From: Selaginella moellendorffii
Taxonomy: Eukaryota; Streptophyta; Lycopodiopsida; Selaginellales; Selaginellaceae
Length of the DNA: 64,000 nucleotides
NCBI RefSeq assembly: GCF_000143415.4
Contig: NW_003314276.1
Location: 1,468,466-1,532,465, forward strand
Reading direction: 5' to 3'
In this document: positions 22,323 to 33,804 of the stretch, piece after piece
Numbering within the stretch: position 1 is the stretch's first letter
How the letters are laid out: every line of letters begins with the position of its first letter
Made by a program: the position numbers and the translations under genes
Notes under the pieces: model-generated
The model's database searches: none
What the model saw: only the letters and a program-made list of their open reading frames with translations
Told to the model about the DNA's origin: nothing

Positions 22323-23427
22323 TCATTCTTTCTCCGTCGATGGAGCGGTAATGTTTGCTTTGAGCCACCTCGAAAGATTGGATAGAAACGGTGTATACGC
22401 AAAGTAGCAACATATGACCCAGGTAACAACACCCTGAAACATATTCACGTACTTGAAGGCTAGATGAGCACGACTGTTACCTCGTCAAAAATGAATATAT
22501 TCGGATTCGAGTAGTGCCACAAATGAAACCACCTGTAGGTAGCAAAGCAAGATTTCGTGAAGTAGCCAACAAGACAAATTGAGTTTTTCTAACTGTTGAG
22601 CTTACTTGATGATGGGAATCTCCAAGGCAGGACACAACACACCAACAAGGCTCGCAAGAGCAAAGCCATGCACTGTGCCTTCAAATAAAGCCCAGTTGAG
22701 TTGAGCGCCGGCAAACAGTATATATGCTTCGATGTTGTAAGGCACATTTGCTCGGTATAATTGAGCGCTCAGCTCAAGATAGAGAACCAAATATCTGTAA
22801 AGGAAAAAAACTCTAAACTTCAGAAAAAATTGCAAGAAATTCCGACTTACACAAAACACAGAGCTAGCTTCTCAAAACTTGGAGGTCGAATCGGCCTGTT
22901 CCTAGCGAATTGCTCGTCAAGTGCTAGATGCAACAATCCAACAACACCATAGAACGTCCCAAGAATTGGAAACACCTGTTAGTGGATTTAACCCAGGAAG
23001 AAGAAAAGCAATGCTTTTAGCGAGCAGGAGTTGTCCAGTAGCTCATGTCCTACGTACCCAGAGATTGGTGCGAAGGGGCCCGATGTTGATTGCCCAATTG
23101 TCATAGACTTGGAGTTCAACGCTCGAATGAATGGCGTCTAGAAGAGGCCCGAGAATAAATCCCGCTCCAAACAGAGCGCCACCGATGACCCCCAAGCCTG
23201 CCAGAAACTGGGAACGCGACATCAAAAAGAGCTCCGTGACAGAGATTTTGGGAGATTTTCGAATAAATACCTCGATTGCTTGGAATCTTGTCGCTTCCTC
23301 CACTCGCATTGCACGCGGTGAGCCGGCTCCTGCCAAGCCGCGCTCGCTTGCTCGCCGCCGTGCGAGATATCCCTAGTACAAATCGAGGAGTCGCGCCATC
23401 GCAGCACAGCGCCACCGCCATCGCCAT
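22323..23427 (-). CDS. INSIG-like multi-pass membrane protein, plastid or ER
   Basis: Exons (minus): 23427-23271, 23197-23058, 22975-22851, 22794-22606, 22532-22481, 22433-22323; total 774 nt, 257 aa. The first ~50 residues are Arg/Ala/Ser-rich, compatible with a plastid transit peptide. The rest carries hydrophobic helices and the plant INSIG-domain motifs [37 protein letters not shown], a [12 protein letters not shown] block, and the C-terminal [12 protein letters not shown]. Animal INSIGs retain SREBP/SCAP in the ER; the plant relatives have no established role, so function is unknown. The exon-1/2 junction uses the acceptor ending TTCTGGCAG, because the nearer AG would break the frame. 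Confidence 0.85.
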
Positions 23428-23958
23428 CGCCCAAGAACCCTAGCTCCTTCCCGCTACAAACAAGAGCATATTCCTCAGCCCGAGCCCTAAAGTCATGCGC
23501 CACGTGGCGGATACGAGGGTTTTGATTGGCTGCATGGAGCCAAGAGGGTTGTGGCTCCAAGGGCCCGCCCTCTCTTTCCGAGGGCCTTCCTTTCTCTTCT
23601 CTAAGTTTCTCGCCATTCACCAGCATTTTGGGGAGCGATCGAAGCAGCGCGGCTATGGCGTCGCTTCTTCTCCACGATCTGGCCAGCGCCACATTGATCT
23701 AGCGGACGGGGGCTATCGCTAAGTCTCTTTTGTCGGTAGAGGCGCGCGCCTTGTGGGATCACGAAGCAGCCGACGCGGAAGACGCAGTGAAGCTGCTGCC
23801 GATCGGTGGAAATCTCACCTTCGATCGAGCTTTCCGGCGAGGATCCGAGGTAAAAGAGAGGTAGATTTCTTGGATATTTCGGGCAGCGGTAGCGGAATGC
23901 TGGCATCGCAAGGCGGCATGTGGTGAGATTTCCAGGCTAGCTAGGCGCGCGCACGACG

Positions 23959-24618
23959 ATGAAGCTCCCGAAATATTTGAGGAGGAAGAACGGATCTTCG
24001 TCAGCGTTTTCCAGCTCCAACGAGTCGAGATCATCCAAGTCGGCAATGGAGGGCGATCTCAAGGCCCCGCTCAGCAGATCCCAATCGGCCGAGATCTCCT
24101 CCGACTCCTCCTCCTCCTCCTCGGCTCACAGCAGCATGAACAAGCAGCAGCATCCTAGGCACATCCAGGAGCTCGAGCACGCCTTCCGCTACTTCGACGC
24201 CAACGGCGATGGCAAGATCTCGGTGGCGGAGCTCGGGGGAGTGCTCAAATCCCTGGGCGAGAACCCGAGCGAGGAGGACTTGAGAACGATGGTCCGGGAA
24301 GTTGACGCGGACGGGGATGGGTTCGTGGATTTCGACGAGTTTGTGCATCTCAACACGGAGATCTTGGGCGACGCGCTGGCCGCGAGCGTGGAGGAGCTCA
24401 AGGCCGCGTTCTACGTCTTCGACACGGACAAGAACGGCTACATTTCGGCGGAGGAGCTCTACAAGGTCATGTTTAACTTGGGGGAGAAGGGGGTGACAAT
24501 GGAGGATTGCAACCGGATGATTGGGGGAGTCGACTCGGATGGCGATGGGTTTGTGAACTTCGAGGAGTTCCAAAGGATGATGTTGAGCAGCAGCAACGCT
24601 TCTCCCTCCACCGCATGA
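23959..24618 (+). CDS. Calmodulin-like protein with four EF-hands
   Basis: Intronless, 219 aa. A basic, very Ser-rich N-terminal extension (1-65) precedes four EF-hand loops at about 80-91 ([12 protein letters not shown]), 116-127 ([12 protein letters not shown]), 155-166 ([12 protein letters not shown]) and 192-203 ([12 protein letters not shown]). All four loops keep Asp at position 1, Gly at 6 and Glu at 12, so all should bind calcium. The spacing is that of calmodulin, placing it in the plant CML group, Ca2+ sensors that bind target proteins. The N-terminal extension begins MKLPKYL and lacks a myristoylation Gly. The high GC of the coding region produces a long antisense frame that is a shadow. 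Confidence 0.95.
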   Translation: MKLPKYLRRKNGSSSAFSSSNESRSSKSAMEGDLKAPLSRSQSAEISSDSSSSSSAHSSMNKQQHPRHIQELEHAFRYFDANGDGKISVAELGGVLKSLGENPSEEDLRTMVREVDADGDGFVDFDEFVHLNTEILGDALAASVEELKAAFYVFDTDKNGYISAEELYKVMFNLGEKGVTMEDCNRMIGGVDSDGDGFVNFEEFQRMMLSSSNASPSTA

Positions 24619-26537
24619 TAGCGACGAAGCTTTTTTTCTTCTCCGCGCCAAGGTGAGAGCTCTCAAACCAAAATTCTCCCTTTTTCTTGTTGTTTTGTGC
24701 TTGTTTGTTTGCTTGTTGTTTCCGTTTTCGTGCGCGCTCTAATCACGATTTTTCTACAGAAAGTGGCTAACTTATTGCTCCGCTTTTCTGTAGGCCTAGC
24801 TCATCTATCAATCCATGATCACAAAACTTTGAAGCTCTCCCTCCCAAATCTTGGGGAACCTTTTAAGATCTCTTTAAACTTTGGCTCATCTCATCTCCTT
24901 TTTCCTTGAACCCTGCCTTTCTCTCGCAGTCTTCTAAAGTAATTTATAATGCAAGAAGCTCCCATGATCGATAATGGGGATTTTTAAAGCTCGTTTGTGG
25001 ACGGTGTTTATTATAGGTGTTGGCCCGCGTAGCCCGGACAACTGTGATTGACAAACAATTGTCCTAGAAGGTACAAATCCTATCCTTTTCTTTCTACATT
25101 TTTTTCCCTTAAAAACTCTTTGCTTGTGCTATAGGTGCGCAAAGAGCGCTGATTTGTGACGAAAGCGAGTAACTTACTAGGTAAGCTTAAAGCTGCTGCC
25201 GCTGCTGTTGCGCGATTTCCAAAAGGTGACCGAAGAGATGTCATGGCATCTCTGTGACTTTTTTTCTTTTTTTTTTCCTAACGAAAATGCGTCTTTCCCA
25301 GGGAAAGAACTTGATGGGCGCTGGTTGCGCATTCATCACTGCCGTGTTTTTGACCAGTGCCGGCCTTGGAAGAAGCGTGACAAAAACGGGTGAAAGGTAG
25401 GTTTGGAGTTACTTCTCACACACCTGACTTACTCTTTCTCATTTGGCTGAAAGGAAAGCGTGCTCCGACTGACACGACGGGACGACTGTGGTGCAATCTT
25501 TTCTCTCCTCTTTTTCGCGGCAGGCACCAAAGCGGCGGTGGTCCAGTGAAAAGTTGGGAGTTCATTCTCGTTTTTTTGTTTTTGATGGAAACTCTCGGCG
25601 CAGATCTGGACGGAAACATTGATATTGGGCTCCAAGAGCGCGACAATTGCTCTGCGGCCTGGCATGGCCTGGCCTGGCCTGGCCTACACCGGACTGGAGA
25701 AAAAATCTGGCTTTCCAGTACGACAAGCTTGCCGTCCTTCGTGCTGCTTCGCGGAGCGCCAAAGTCAGAGCTACAATTTCTATCCATGGCTCGCCCCGCC
25801 GCGAGGAAAAAGACGTGCGTCTGAGGCGGGCGCTCACGCGGCTTCGAAGTTTCCAGCCGGGGGCCAAATAGATTTTTATTCTTCCTTTTCTTCTCTTTTC
25901 ATCACCGACTTGCGAGAAAACGCGCTGCTGCTAAAACTCGTTCTTTTACTGGGCTTACTCGGCCTGCCGCGAAGAACAGAAGAACTCAGTTTTCATCCAA
26001 GCACGGAAATTGGGAGAAATTACCTCTTTCTTAAGAGATTGCTCCGCCCTAAACAATGCGGCCCTTGCCTGCGCGAGAATTGTCAATCTAGCAGCTGAAA
26101 ATTTTCATGCCCTAACCTCGCGATCTTCTTTCATTTGCTGCTCCGGCCTGACCCAGAAGAAGTACACGGTGATCGCAGCTATAGACCAAGCTGCGACATT
26201 GGCGCGGCCGCGAACGCCACCTAAAAGATTGCCGAGAATTGCAGACACCGGCGTCCTCGGCATTGCAAGAACCCTAAAATTTAAAAAACCCTAAAATTTG
26301 AAGAACCCTAAAATGTGAAGAGCACTAAAGATCAAGACCGTTGATCAGTGGATATTTCTTCTTCACGGTGAGCACGTGCCGGGGATATCCTACGCGTATA
26401 TCGGCTCGAAAGTCTTAGTCCTTAGCTCACGGACACTGTCTTTAGCATTCGCTTATATTTTCGCGTTCTAGGGTTCTAGAGCGCTCAATTTCTTCTTTTT
26501 AGGGCGGGATTTGGAGGGCGCTGCCGGCGATGCGCTG
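24619..26537. other. 1.9-kb intergenic region
   Basis: Left part: likely 3' UTR of the CML gene. The middle shows no recognisable coding family; the open frames there overlap on both strands. A short pentanucleotide-like run (TGGCC repeated, 25662-25684) is present. The right end is the MSL promoter with telo-box-like elements. Confidence 0.4.
26268..26316 (+). promoter_or_regulatory. Cluster of three telo-box-like AACCCTAAAA elements
   Basis: AACCCTAAAA occurs three times within 50 bp, about 220 bp upstream of the MSL start codon. Telo boxes (AAACCCTAA) near start sites are known in plant promoters of ribosomal and growth-related genes, and some interstitial copies recruit Polycomb. Spacing is about 17-19 bp. 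Confidence 0.6.
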
Positions 26538-29122
26538 ATGGCGGTGATGAATGCGTTGCGAATTGGCCAAATCCACGGCAGTGGCGTCCAATTCAAGAGA
26601 AATTTTCAGGTATTTCGCTCGCGTTATCAAAATGAGGGTATTTGATCGTGATCTTTCTCCAGAGCTGGGGACAAGCTCCATTCCAGCCAGGTCTGCGGTC
26701 GTCTAATTGCGCATGGGTAGGCCTCTCTTCTAGCTACATTTGTTCTAGCACGACATAGAATAAAGCTGTGGTTTTGCAGCTTTACAACCAGGATTTGTGG
26801 TGTGTCCATTTGTGGGCTAGCTTGAGAGCTGTTCCAAAATGTGCAATCAGCAAGCCCAATGTGGTATCTTCATGCCTCGGACTTACATCGACACGAAAGG
26901 ATTTTCACCAAATCTTTTCTACTGCACTGGCAAAGTCAGATACATTTTTGTTTGGGCTCCCATAGAGGTATTGACACTCTTGTTTTCTTCTTCTTTGGCT
27001 GCTGTAGAGTGCTCAGTGTGTTGAAAGCGCATCCAGTTTTCTCGAGCTGTGCTCCTCCTCTGGCCATGATATTTTTCGCGGTGTATGGACTACTTCCGAC
27101 GATAAAGATGATCCAGCAAGGCGTGTTTGGGGTAAGCTGGATGCCTGGTAGTGAAAGAGTTTTTGACTGTTCTTTTTCCAGAAGGAGAGCTGGCATAAAT
27201 CTCAAACGGAACACATATTGGTAGCTTATGTGCGCCCCTTACTTATCTGGATGGGTGTTATCTCCATTTGCGGGTGATTTCTAGATTTTCTTTAGTGACG
27301 ATCTTCTCATGATTTCGGTGTATAGGTCTATCGATCCTGTGGTCTTGTCATCTGGAGCGTCGCAGGCAATCAAAGATCGATCAATTAATTTTGTAAGGTC
27401 ATTATCAACAGTCCTCGCGTTTGCGGTGTGTGCAACGAAGTAGGCTTTTTCTTCGCCATTGTATTATTTTTCTCATGCTTTGATTTTCATTTACCTTTTC
27501 AGCCTAACCGAAAAAGTTCAAAAGTCTTTGGAAACACCCGATTCGGATAAGGGCCGAAATGTATTGTGGTTATTTTTTCCGTTGCGGTATCTTATACGTG
27601 TGGTCTTTTATACTTCCAGCTCGGGATTCAATTCATCAGCAATGCTGTCCGGTCGTCTGTTTGGGTAGCAGCGGTCTGTCTTTTCATGGAACTTCTAGGA
27701 TTTTCGACTCAAAAGTGGATCACGGCTGGAGGCCTTGGAACAGTTCTTGTTACGTTAGCAGGCAGAGAGGTGGGGAGTATTCAGTTGCTGTTTTTCTCAA
27801 AAGGAACTGACTGTGAAATGCTGACAGATTCTTACGAACTTTCTATCGAGTATTATGATTCATGCTACTCGACCTTTCATAGAAAATCAATGGATACAAA
27901 CAAAATTTGAAGGCCAGGAGGTTTCCGGGACTGTTGAGGTATGTTGTCAAAGGACCTTGAAGGAAAATGTTACTAAAATTCGGCTTGCTAGCACGTCGGT
28001 TGGTGGTCTCCAACTGTCATTCGAGGTGATGACCGTGAAGCCGTCCATATTCCTAATCACAAGTTCACCGTGAGCGTCGTTAGGAACCTTAGTCAGAAAA
28101 CACACTGGCGAATCAAAACGCACCTGGCCATCAGTCATTTAGACGCTGGAAAGATAGCCGTAAGTGTTGTTTTTACTCCACAGCATTTCAGGGACTCATT
28201 TTAGTGTCCTCTGGCAGCTCATCGTCGCGGACATGCGGAAAGTATTGGCGAAGCATTCTCAAGTTGAGCACAAGAGATTGCACAGACGCGTTTTCCTGGA
28301 CTATGTTCACCCAGAGAGCCAGGCCTTACATGTAAGTACGATAGATGTTCTTGTTTGTCTTCGCCTAGTTACCATCCCTCAATCGTTTCAGGTTTTGGTG
28401 TCGTGCTTTGTCAAGACATCCCACTTCGAGGAGTACCTCCGAGTGAAGGTATTGGTCAGCTTTTCAGCAGTTCCATTTCCATTGTCTAATCGTTCACTTG
28501 GTAGGAGACGATATTGCTCGATATCCTAAAAGTAATCAGTCACCACAACGCACGGCTGGCGACTCCAATTCGCTCGATACATCGAGTTTCAGCAGACGAG
28601 CCGCAACAGGCTCCGGCCAGCAAGTACGACAGGCCACTTCTCATAAGTGAGAGCTCGGTGCTGTCGTCAGAGCATCCGCTAACCAGATCAAAGTCACAGT
28701 CCGAGATTGTGGCCGAGAACATCGACAAGAGTCAAGGCAATCCGGGTGAAGCAAAGCCTCAACTCGCGGGCCTGGATTCCATGGGCCTGAATTCGAAGGA
28801 CATAACACTGCTAGGAGCGGCGTTCGGGAAATCTCACGCAAAGCTGCCGGTCGAGGGGGAAGAATCTCCTCAACCGAAACCGGCGGAGATAGATGGTGAA
28901 AATGCACAGGTTGTCCGAGGCAAGATCTACGTGCAGGACGATGCCAAAGAGCAGATTGTTGGCAGCGTAAGAGCAGTGAAAGGAGATGGAAACGGCAAGA
29001 AAGGCCTGCCGAGATCTTCGTCGGTAGAAGAGAACTTAGTTCTCGGCGTTGCTTTGGATGGATCAAAGAGGACATTGCCTCTCAATGGTCCAGAAACCAA
29101 TACAGATGTTAAAAGGTTGTAA
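26538..29122 (+). CDS. MSL2/3-like: MscS-like mechanosensitive channel, plastid MSL2/MSL3 type
   Basis: Spliced gene. Exon 1 is 26538-26609 ([11 protein letters not shown]), exon 2 26663-26716, exon 3 starts 26780; its exact donor (near 26935-26965) is uncertain. Later exons give the MSL2/3 core in order: [18 protein letters not shown], a LLIWMGV helix, a [20 protein letters not shown] block, the pore-lining segment [20 protein letters not shown] then [105 protein letters not shown] and [10 protein letters not shown]. The acidic C-terminal tail (28600-29122) is divergent. MSL2/3 sit in the inner plastid envelope and relieve osmotic stress, affecting plastid size and division. The N-terminus is compatible with a transit peptide. 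Confidence 0.9.
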
Positions 29123-29250
29123 ATAACACTTACAAAACAGAAAATCGCTCTTGTAGATTTCTGTGTAATTCATCAGAGTTCATGAAATAAGATATGATCA
29201 AAGAGATCCTACACAACTATATAAGCATCTATTTTTATTTTATTTTATCT

Positions 29251-29937
29251 TTAGAGAAGTTTGATTTTCTCGCCACAGCTCCAGGGGTGCTCTTGATTGC
29301 GGTTCTTTCGGACCTGGAAGGCCGCGGACAATTTCCCACACAGTCTCATGATCCTGGAGTTTCCTTTCTTTCCAAAAGCTCCCGAGAGGCTGCTCGATCG
29401 CTCGAGCTTGGCAACAGCTCCTCCACCCAGCAGTGCTTCCTCGAGCCTCCTGCTGAAAGAATTGAGCTCGTAAGCGTCGAGCAGATTGCTTCTCCTGTTG
29501 TCTACCACAATCTGGAGCTTCCCACTCTCTTCCAGAGCTTCAAAAGCTTCCATCCTAAACCGCGAAGTCGAAGCTCGAGCAGCACCTGCTGGTGCTGTCA
29601 CTACAGCATGCTGAGAATCGGCGTTTCCGGCACCTCCTCCTCCTCGACCATACCATGCCCAAGCTGCGGCCTTTCTCTGCTCGATCAAGCCTGCATTCTC
29701 GTCTCCCGAGCTCCGCTCGTCTTTCACCTCGCACTGATCAAAGTAGCTGCTCCTTGCTGCTCCTACACGATTCATACGACCTGGGTGACCACATCAAACG
29801 CAAAAAATCAGAGTCGGATTTATCTTTCCGGCCTAGAAAACCAAAAGCTGTCTACGATTACGAAAGAAAAGGAGAAAAAGCCTACTAGACTGGATGAAGG
29901 TGATGTAAAACTTACGGGAAGGCCAGAAAAATCCCAT
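29251..29937 (-). CDS. Unrecognised 183-aa protein
   Basis: Two exons (minus): 29937-29916 and 29780-29251, total 552 nt. The tiny first exon encodes MGFFWPS; its donor (CCC|GTAAG) and the acceptor (CACCCAG) are good and restore frame, but the model is a prediction. The protein is soluble-looking and rich in Arg, Ser and Gly, with a glycine run, a conserved-looking central segment RMEAFEALEESGKLQIVV then ELNSFSRRLEEALLGG, and a C-terminal SSSLSGAFGKKGNSR block. No signal peptide after the first Met, no membrane helix, no known motif that I can name. It is tail-to-tail with the MSL gene, about 130 bp apart. Confidence 0.55.
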
Positions 29938-30322
29938 GTGGTTCTCCTTTTTTTCCCAGCACTAGCCTGCGAATGATAGACAGCCTTTTGAGGCACGCGA
30001 AGCTAGCTGCAAAAACCGAGTTTTTCTAAGCGTGTAAACCGTAAAATAAGATAAACACAGCACAACCTTGGACACATTCCTGACTGTACTGCCTGTCGCG
30101 AGGATGGCCACTGCAGTGAAAGAAAAGAATTTTTAAGAAGCTGCTGCAAAAAACGAAGGAAAAAACAGACCTTGCTCGTCACCGCGTCATCCGGAAGAAA
30201 TCTGCAACGTAAAAGACTGGACAAGGAAGAAAACGATAAACAAAAGTTAGAGAAAAATAAATAAATGGAGATGGAGCGTCCAGTTTAAGCAGCTGCGATG
30301 GTAGAAAAGATCTTCTTCTTTA

Positions 30323-30679
30323 CTAGAAAATGTGGACAATGTCATAGACGAGCGTCCAAAAGAGCACGAAAGACATGAGCCCCTGGAGGAAACCATCGAA
30401 GGCCACGCGGTGCCACGAATCGAAGAAGGCGCTGGTGTTGAATCGGGTCTTGGCAGCGAGCCCAGCCGATGCGCACAGCATCACCAGGAAGTAGCAAAGG
30501 AATCCATACACACCGGTGAGCCCTAGAACGCCCGCGATGGCGCCCGCCACGATCGACAGGAACGTCCGGCAGTAGTAGGCGATCCTGAGATTGTGCTGCA
30601 CATTTTCGGCGCTGAGAGCGAGCGAATCGAACGGATCATCGGCCTTCTTCGCGTCGGCAGCGTCGTGAGCCCGCGCCAT
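30323..30679 (-). CDS. EMC6: ER membrane protein complex subunit 6
   Basis: Single-exon CDS of 118 aa, the normal EMC6 length. The N-terminus is a short acidic/basic cytosolic segment, then ENVQHNLRIAYYCRTFLSIVAG leads into three hydrophobic helices. FLCYFLVMLCASAGLA and a GFLQGLMSFVLFWTLVYDIVH C-terminus are characteristic of the EMC6/Rab5-interacting family. The EMC inserts tail-anchored and multi-pass proteins into the ER membrane. The ATG (MARAHDAADAKK) follows an upstream AT-rich leader. Confidence 0.93.
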   Translation of the reverse strand: MARAHDAADAKKADDPFDSLALSAENVQHNLRIAYYCRTFLSIVAGAIAGVLGLTGVYGFLCYFLVMLCASAGLAAKTRFNTSAFFDSWHRVAFDGFLQGLMSFVLFWTLVYDIVHIF

Positions 30680-30743
30680 TCCCCCAAAGCCCTAAAATCT
30701 ATTAGCCCTAAATCTTGATCCAGGAGAATATACTTTATTTAAA

Positions 30744-31918
30744 CTATCTACAAATGTTGGGTGTAAGATCGGCTAGGATGCTGCTAGAATTCGCTCTTGT
30801 GGCGGCTTTCTTTTCATATTTTCTAGCTCTTTCGCTTTTGTTTTCGCTTGTCTCTGGATCTCGCGACGAAGAAAATCTGGTAACGAGTTTTTTGATGGCC
30901 ACTGGAGTCGGGCACTCCGATCTGTTGTTGAGGAAGCTAGAAATCTTCAAGAAATCACGAAAGGAGTCAGTTTTTTCATAGTGTTTTAGTCTAAGCTTAG
31001 ATACCTTTCTTTGCAGGCTATGAATCTCTCGCTCCAGCTCCAGGGTCGTCTCGTCTTTACGCCTGGAAAAGTCTTCTAGAGCGGCCAATCTCTGCGAAAA
31101 TCATAAAAGAGAATCGTCGCAAAGACAAAACAAGAGCGTTGCTTACTTGCGTTGCGGAAGAGCAGTGGCAACAGTGCTGTCCATTTGACGTCTTTCGAGC
31201 TCGATTCAATTGTTGCTGGAGGAATCTTTCTCGAGTTTCACTCGCTTGGACGCGCTCCCTTAGCATTGTCACCTCGGATTCCATGCCAGCAACCTGTTAC
31301 AAGCATGCTTCCAAGTTCTAAACAGACAAAGAGAAAACGAAAGCAAACTTTTCGTAGTACCTGCGCAGCAGCTCTCTCGAGCTCGCTTAGAAGCTCGTCC
31401 GCAATCAAATCCACAGAGATCTCCTGCCTGGCACGTTGATCTTCCCCAAAAGCATCTACCGCATTTCGTATCGCCGAAACCATCTCCTTCCCCAGCAAAT
31501 GCGACGAGGGCGACGTCTTGATCTTCGAAGGAGCTTCCAGAGGATCAAAAGAAATCCGCGCTTCCGGAAGGTCTTCGCAACCATCTTCTTCCATCATCGA
31601 TCGCGAAGCTGGCGCGATCACTCCCATTCCAATGCAAAATTCTCGCACTTCTTCCTGTGGAAAGAGTCCCCTCGGCGAAATTCCTTGCTGAAAGAAAGGG
31701 CATACCTCGATCGACGCCTCATCCTCTTCCGGATCGCGGAGCAGCGGGATCCAGTCCTCCCCGCGATCGCGTCGATTAGCCGCCGCCTCGGAGGAGCGCA
31801 GCCTCAATTCGGGACCAGACCTCGCAACCCTGCCCTGCGCAACAGTACCTCGATCGCCGAGTCCCAGCGCCTGCCGATTCGATCGATGGCAACGCTGCCG
31901 GACGCGGCAGTGGATCAT
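30744..31918 (-). CDS. Coiled-coil protein of unknown function
   Basis: Predicted exons (minus): 31918-31706, 31654-31361, 31293-31147, 31091-31005, 30944-30744; all introns phase 0, total 942 nt, 313 aa. The middle and C-terminal parts are alpha-helical with heptad-like runs: ERVQASETRERFLQQQLNRA, then FSRRKDETTLELEREIHSLQ, with a small Cys/His cluster (QHCCHCSS) between them. An acidic MMEEDGCEDLPEARISFDPL stretch precedes the helices. The first ~55 residues are Arg-rich and low in structure, so the true start could be further in. I do not recognise the family. Its start region lies about 210 bp from the start of the divergent BAHD gene, a possible shared promoter. Confidence 0.6.
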
Positions 31919-32129
31919 CCCTATCTATGGCGGCCGAGCCGATGATCCACCGCGGACACATTCAAGAAAGAAGAACTTTCTTCCACAAAGGAGCCGTTCG
32001 TGAAGATTCGAGCATATTCGCGTTGTGCTAAGAATATTTTCTGCCAGGATTCGAGACCGCGACCTCGTGCTAAGCCGTAATCTTTTTTAAGGGGGTCTTC
32101 TTCTTCTTCTCGCGTAGACCGACCGAGCT

Positions 32130-33634
32130 ATGGAGGAAGTCAGGATCGTTTCCGTGCAAATGGTTGCGCCGGCAGAGCCGCCCAATCCCTCCTCCTTTCG
32201 CGAATCGATCAAGCTTACACTCTACGATCGAGCAATGCGCTTTGCTCTCTACCAGAAGAGGATCCTCTTCTACAATCCGGTGGAGCCGTCCAGCATCGAT
32301 TGCCACATCCAATCTCTCAAGGGCAGCCTCGCCCAAGCGCTTGTGAGCTTCTATCCTCTCGCCGGTAGGCTCTCGAGCTCCTCTCTCGAGATCGATTGCT
32401 CCACGCTCTCGGTCCAGTTCACGGAGGCAGTGACCGATGCAACGCTGGGCGATCTCGCCATCCGGCCCTCGAGTTTCTGTGACAAGCTTTGCGACATGGG
32501 ATCTTCTCCAGCTTGGCCATGGAGCCCAGATTTGCCACTACTATTCGCACAGGTAAGCTTAGATCCTCGGAGTTCTCCACAAGTTCTCCGGAGTTTCCGG
32601 AAGAATGTACTTCCGGAGAACCTTCCTTGACTCTTCGTTTTCACACACGGTTTTTCCTTGACCAGGTGACGAGATTTGCCGATGGTGGGATCAGCGTCGC
32701 GATCGCTTTCAGCCACCAAGTTTGCGACGGCGTTAGCGGATGGCACTTCTTCAATTCCTGGGCTCAAATCGCTCGAGATGGTGTCTTGCGAAATCCGCCA
32801 GTGGTTTCATACGAAGTGGAAGAACAAGACATGGAGCTCGAGGAAGCATTCGAGGTCGCAGCGTCCATAGGCTACAAAGTCAAGAAATCAGCGTCATCAC
32901 CCCGGGATCTCTCCAAACTACGCGAATCAATCTCCTCGAGGTCTATGCCGCAGCAGCTGGACGTCAGGCTCTTCCGCCTGGATCAGAGCCACATCTCCGA
33001 GCTCAAATCCAGATGCCTGGAAGAAACTCGCGCCAGCTTCTCCAGCTATGAAGTCGTGTGCGCGTACTTTTGGACGCTAACCGCGCGCCATCGCGGCTTG
33101 CGCCCGGATCAAGAGGCCGCGATCGCGATTCTTTTCGACAGCCGGGGAAGGTTCGCCAAAGTCCCAGAGTTTTACTTGGGAAACGCCATCGCCACCGCGA
33201 TCGTGAGCGCTCGAGTCGAGGATCTGACGTCCAAGGGGATTGGTTACGCCGCTGGCCTCTTGCACGACGCCATCGTGAGCATGGACGAGAAGAAGAACCA
33301 AGCCCAGCTCAAGTTCATGAATCACGTCATGCAAACCGGATTCATCACAGAGATGGAGATCGATCAAGCGTCTTTCAGCCTTGTGGTGAGCTCTCCCCGG
33401 CATCCGGTCTACGAGACGGACTTTGGATTTGGAAGGCCAGCCGGTGTCACGTTTGGAACCAACGATTTGAGCGACGGCAAGATCTATCTCTTTCCATCGC
33501 CCGCTGGAAACCGGGGTGTGGAAGTGACTGTGGTTCTTCATCCAGAGAGATTCACAGTAGAACTAGCATTAGACGTAGAGAGTATTGGCTTCCCGCAGGA
33601 TATTCTTGCAAATTCCCTTAAATTAATTAAATGA
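32130..33634 (+). CDS. BAHD acyltransferase (HXXXD type)
   Basis: Exons 32130-32552 and 32666-33634; total 1392 nt, 463 aa, normal for BAHD enzymes. The catalytic HXXXD motif is HQVCD at residues 158-162 followed by GVSGWHFFNSWA; the structural DFGWG motif appears as DFGFG at 393-397. YDRAMRFALYQKRILFY and LSFYPLAGRL-type sequence near the N-terminus are family hallmarks. The enzyme transfers an acyl group from acyl-CoA to an alcohol or amine in the cytosol; in plants this covers hydroxycinnamoyl transferases, wax/cutin and alkaloid enzymes. The substrate cannot be told here. The single intron lies just before the HXXXD region, as is typical. The W-to-F change in DFGWG is tolerated in the family. 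Confidence 0.93.
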
Positions 33635-33804
33635 AAGACTTTTAACTTTTAAAAAGTTCACACCATTCGAAAATTAATCCAATATCGGGCTTGATTCCTT
33701 GAGAAAGTTGCTTAATTTTTTTTTTCATCCTTCATCCTCGAGCTTTGGAAACAAATGTCATCATAGACTTATATGCTATTGTTTCGAATTACGCTGTGTG
33801 ATCT

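Noticed and set aside
24031-24666. Long antisense frame over the calmodulin-like gene
   Set aside because: High-GC shadow of four EF-hand repeats; no family signature, and the sense frame is clearly coding.
25390-26098. Overlapping plus and minus frames of 100-160 aa between the CML and MSL genes
   Set aside because: Frames on both strands overlap, no splice-consistent model, no recognisable domain; likely chance in GC-balanced DNA.
32035-32085. Antisense sequence resembling the 3' half of a tRNA (T-loop-like TCGAATCC)
   Set aside because: The T-loop has an extra base, and no D-arm, anticodon stem or paired acceptor ends can be found upstream on that strand.
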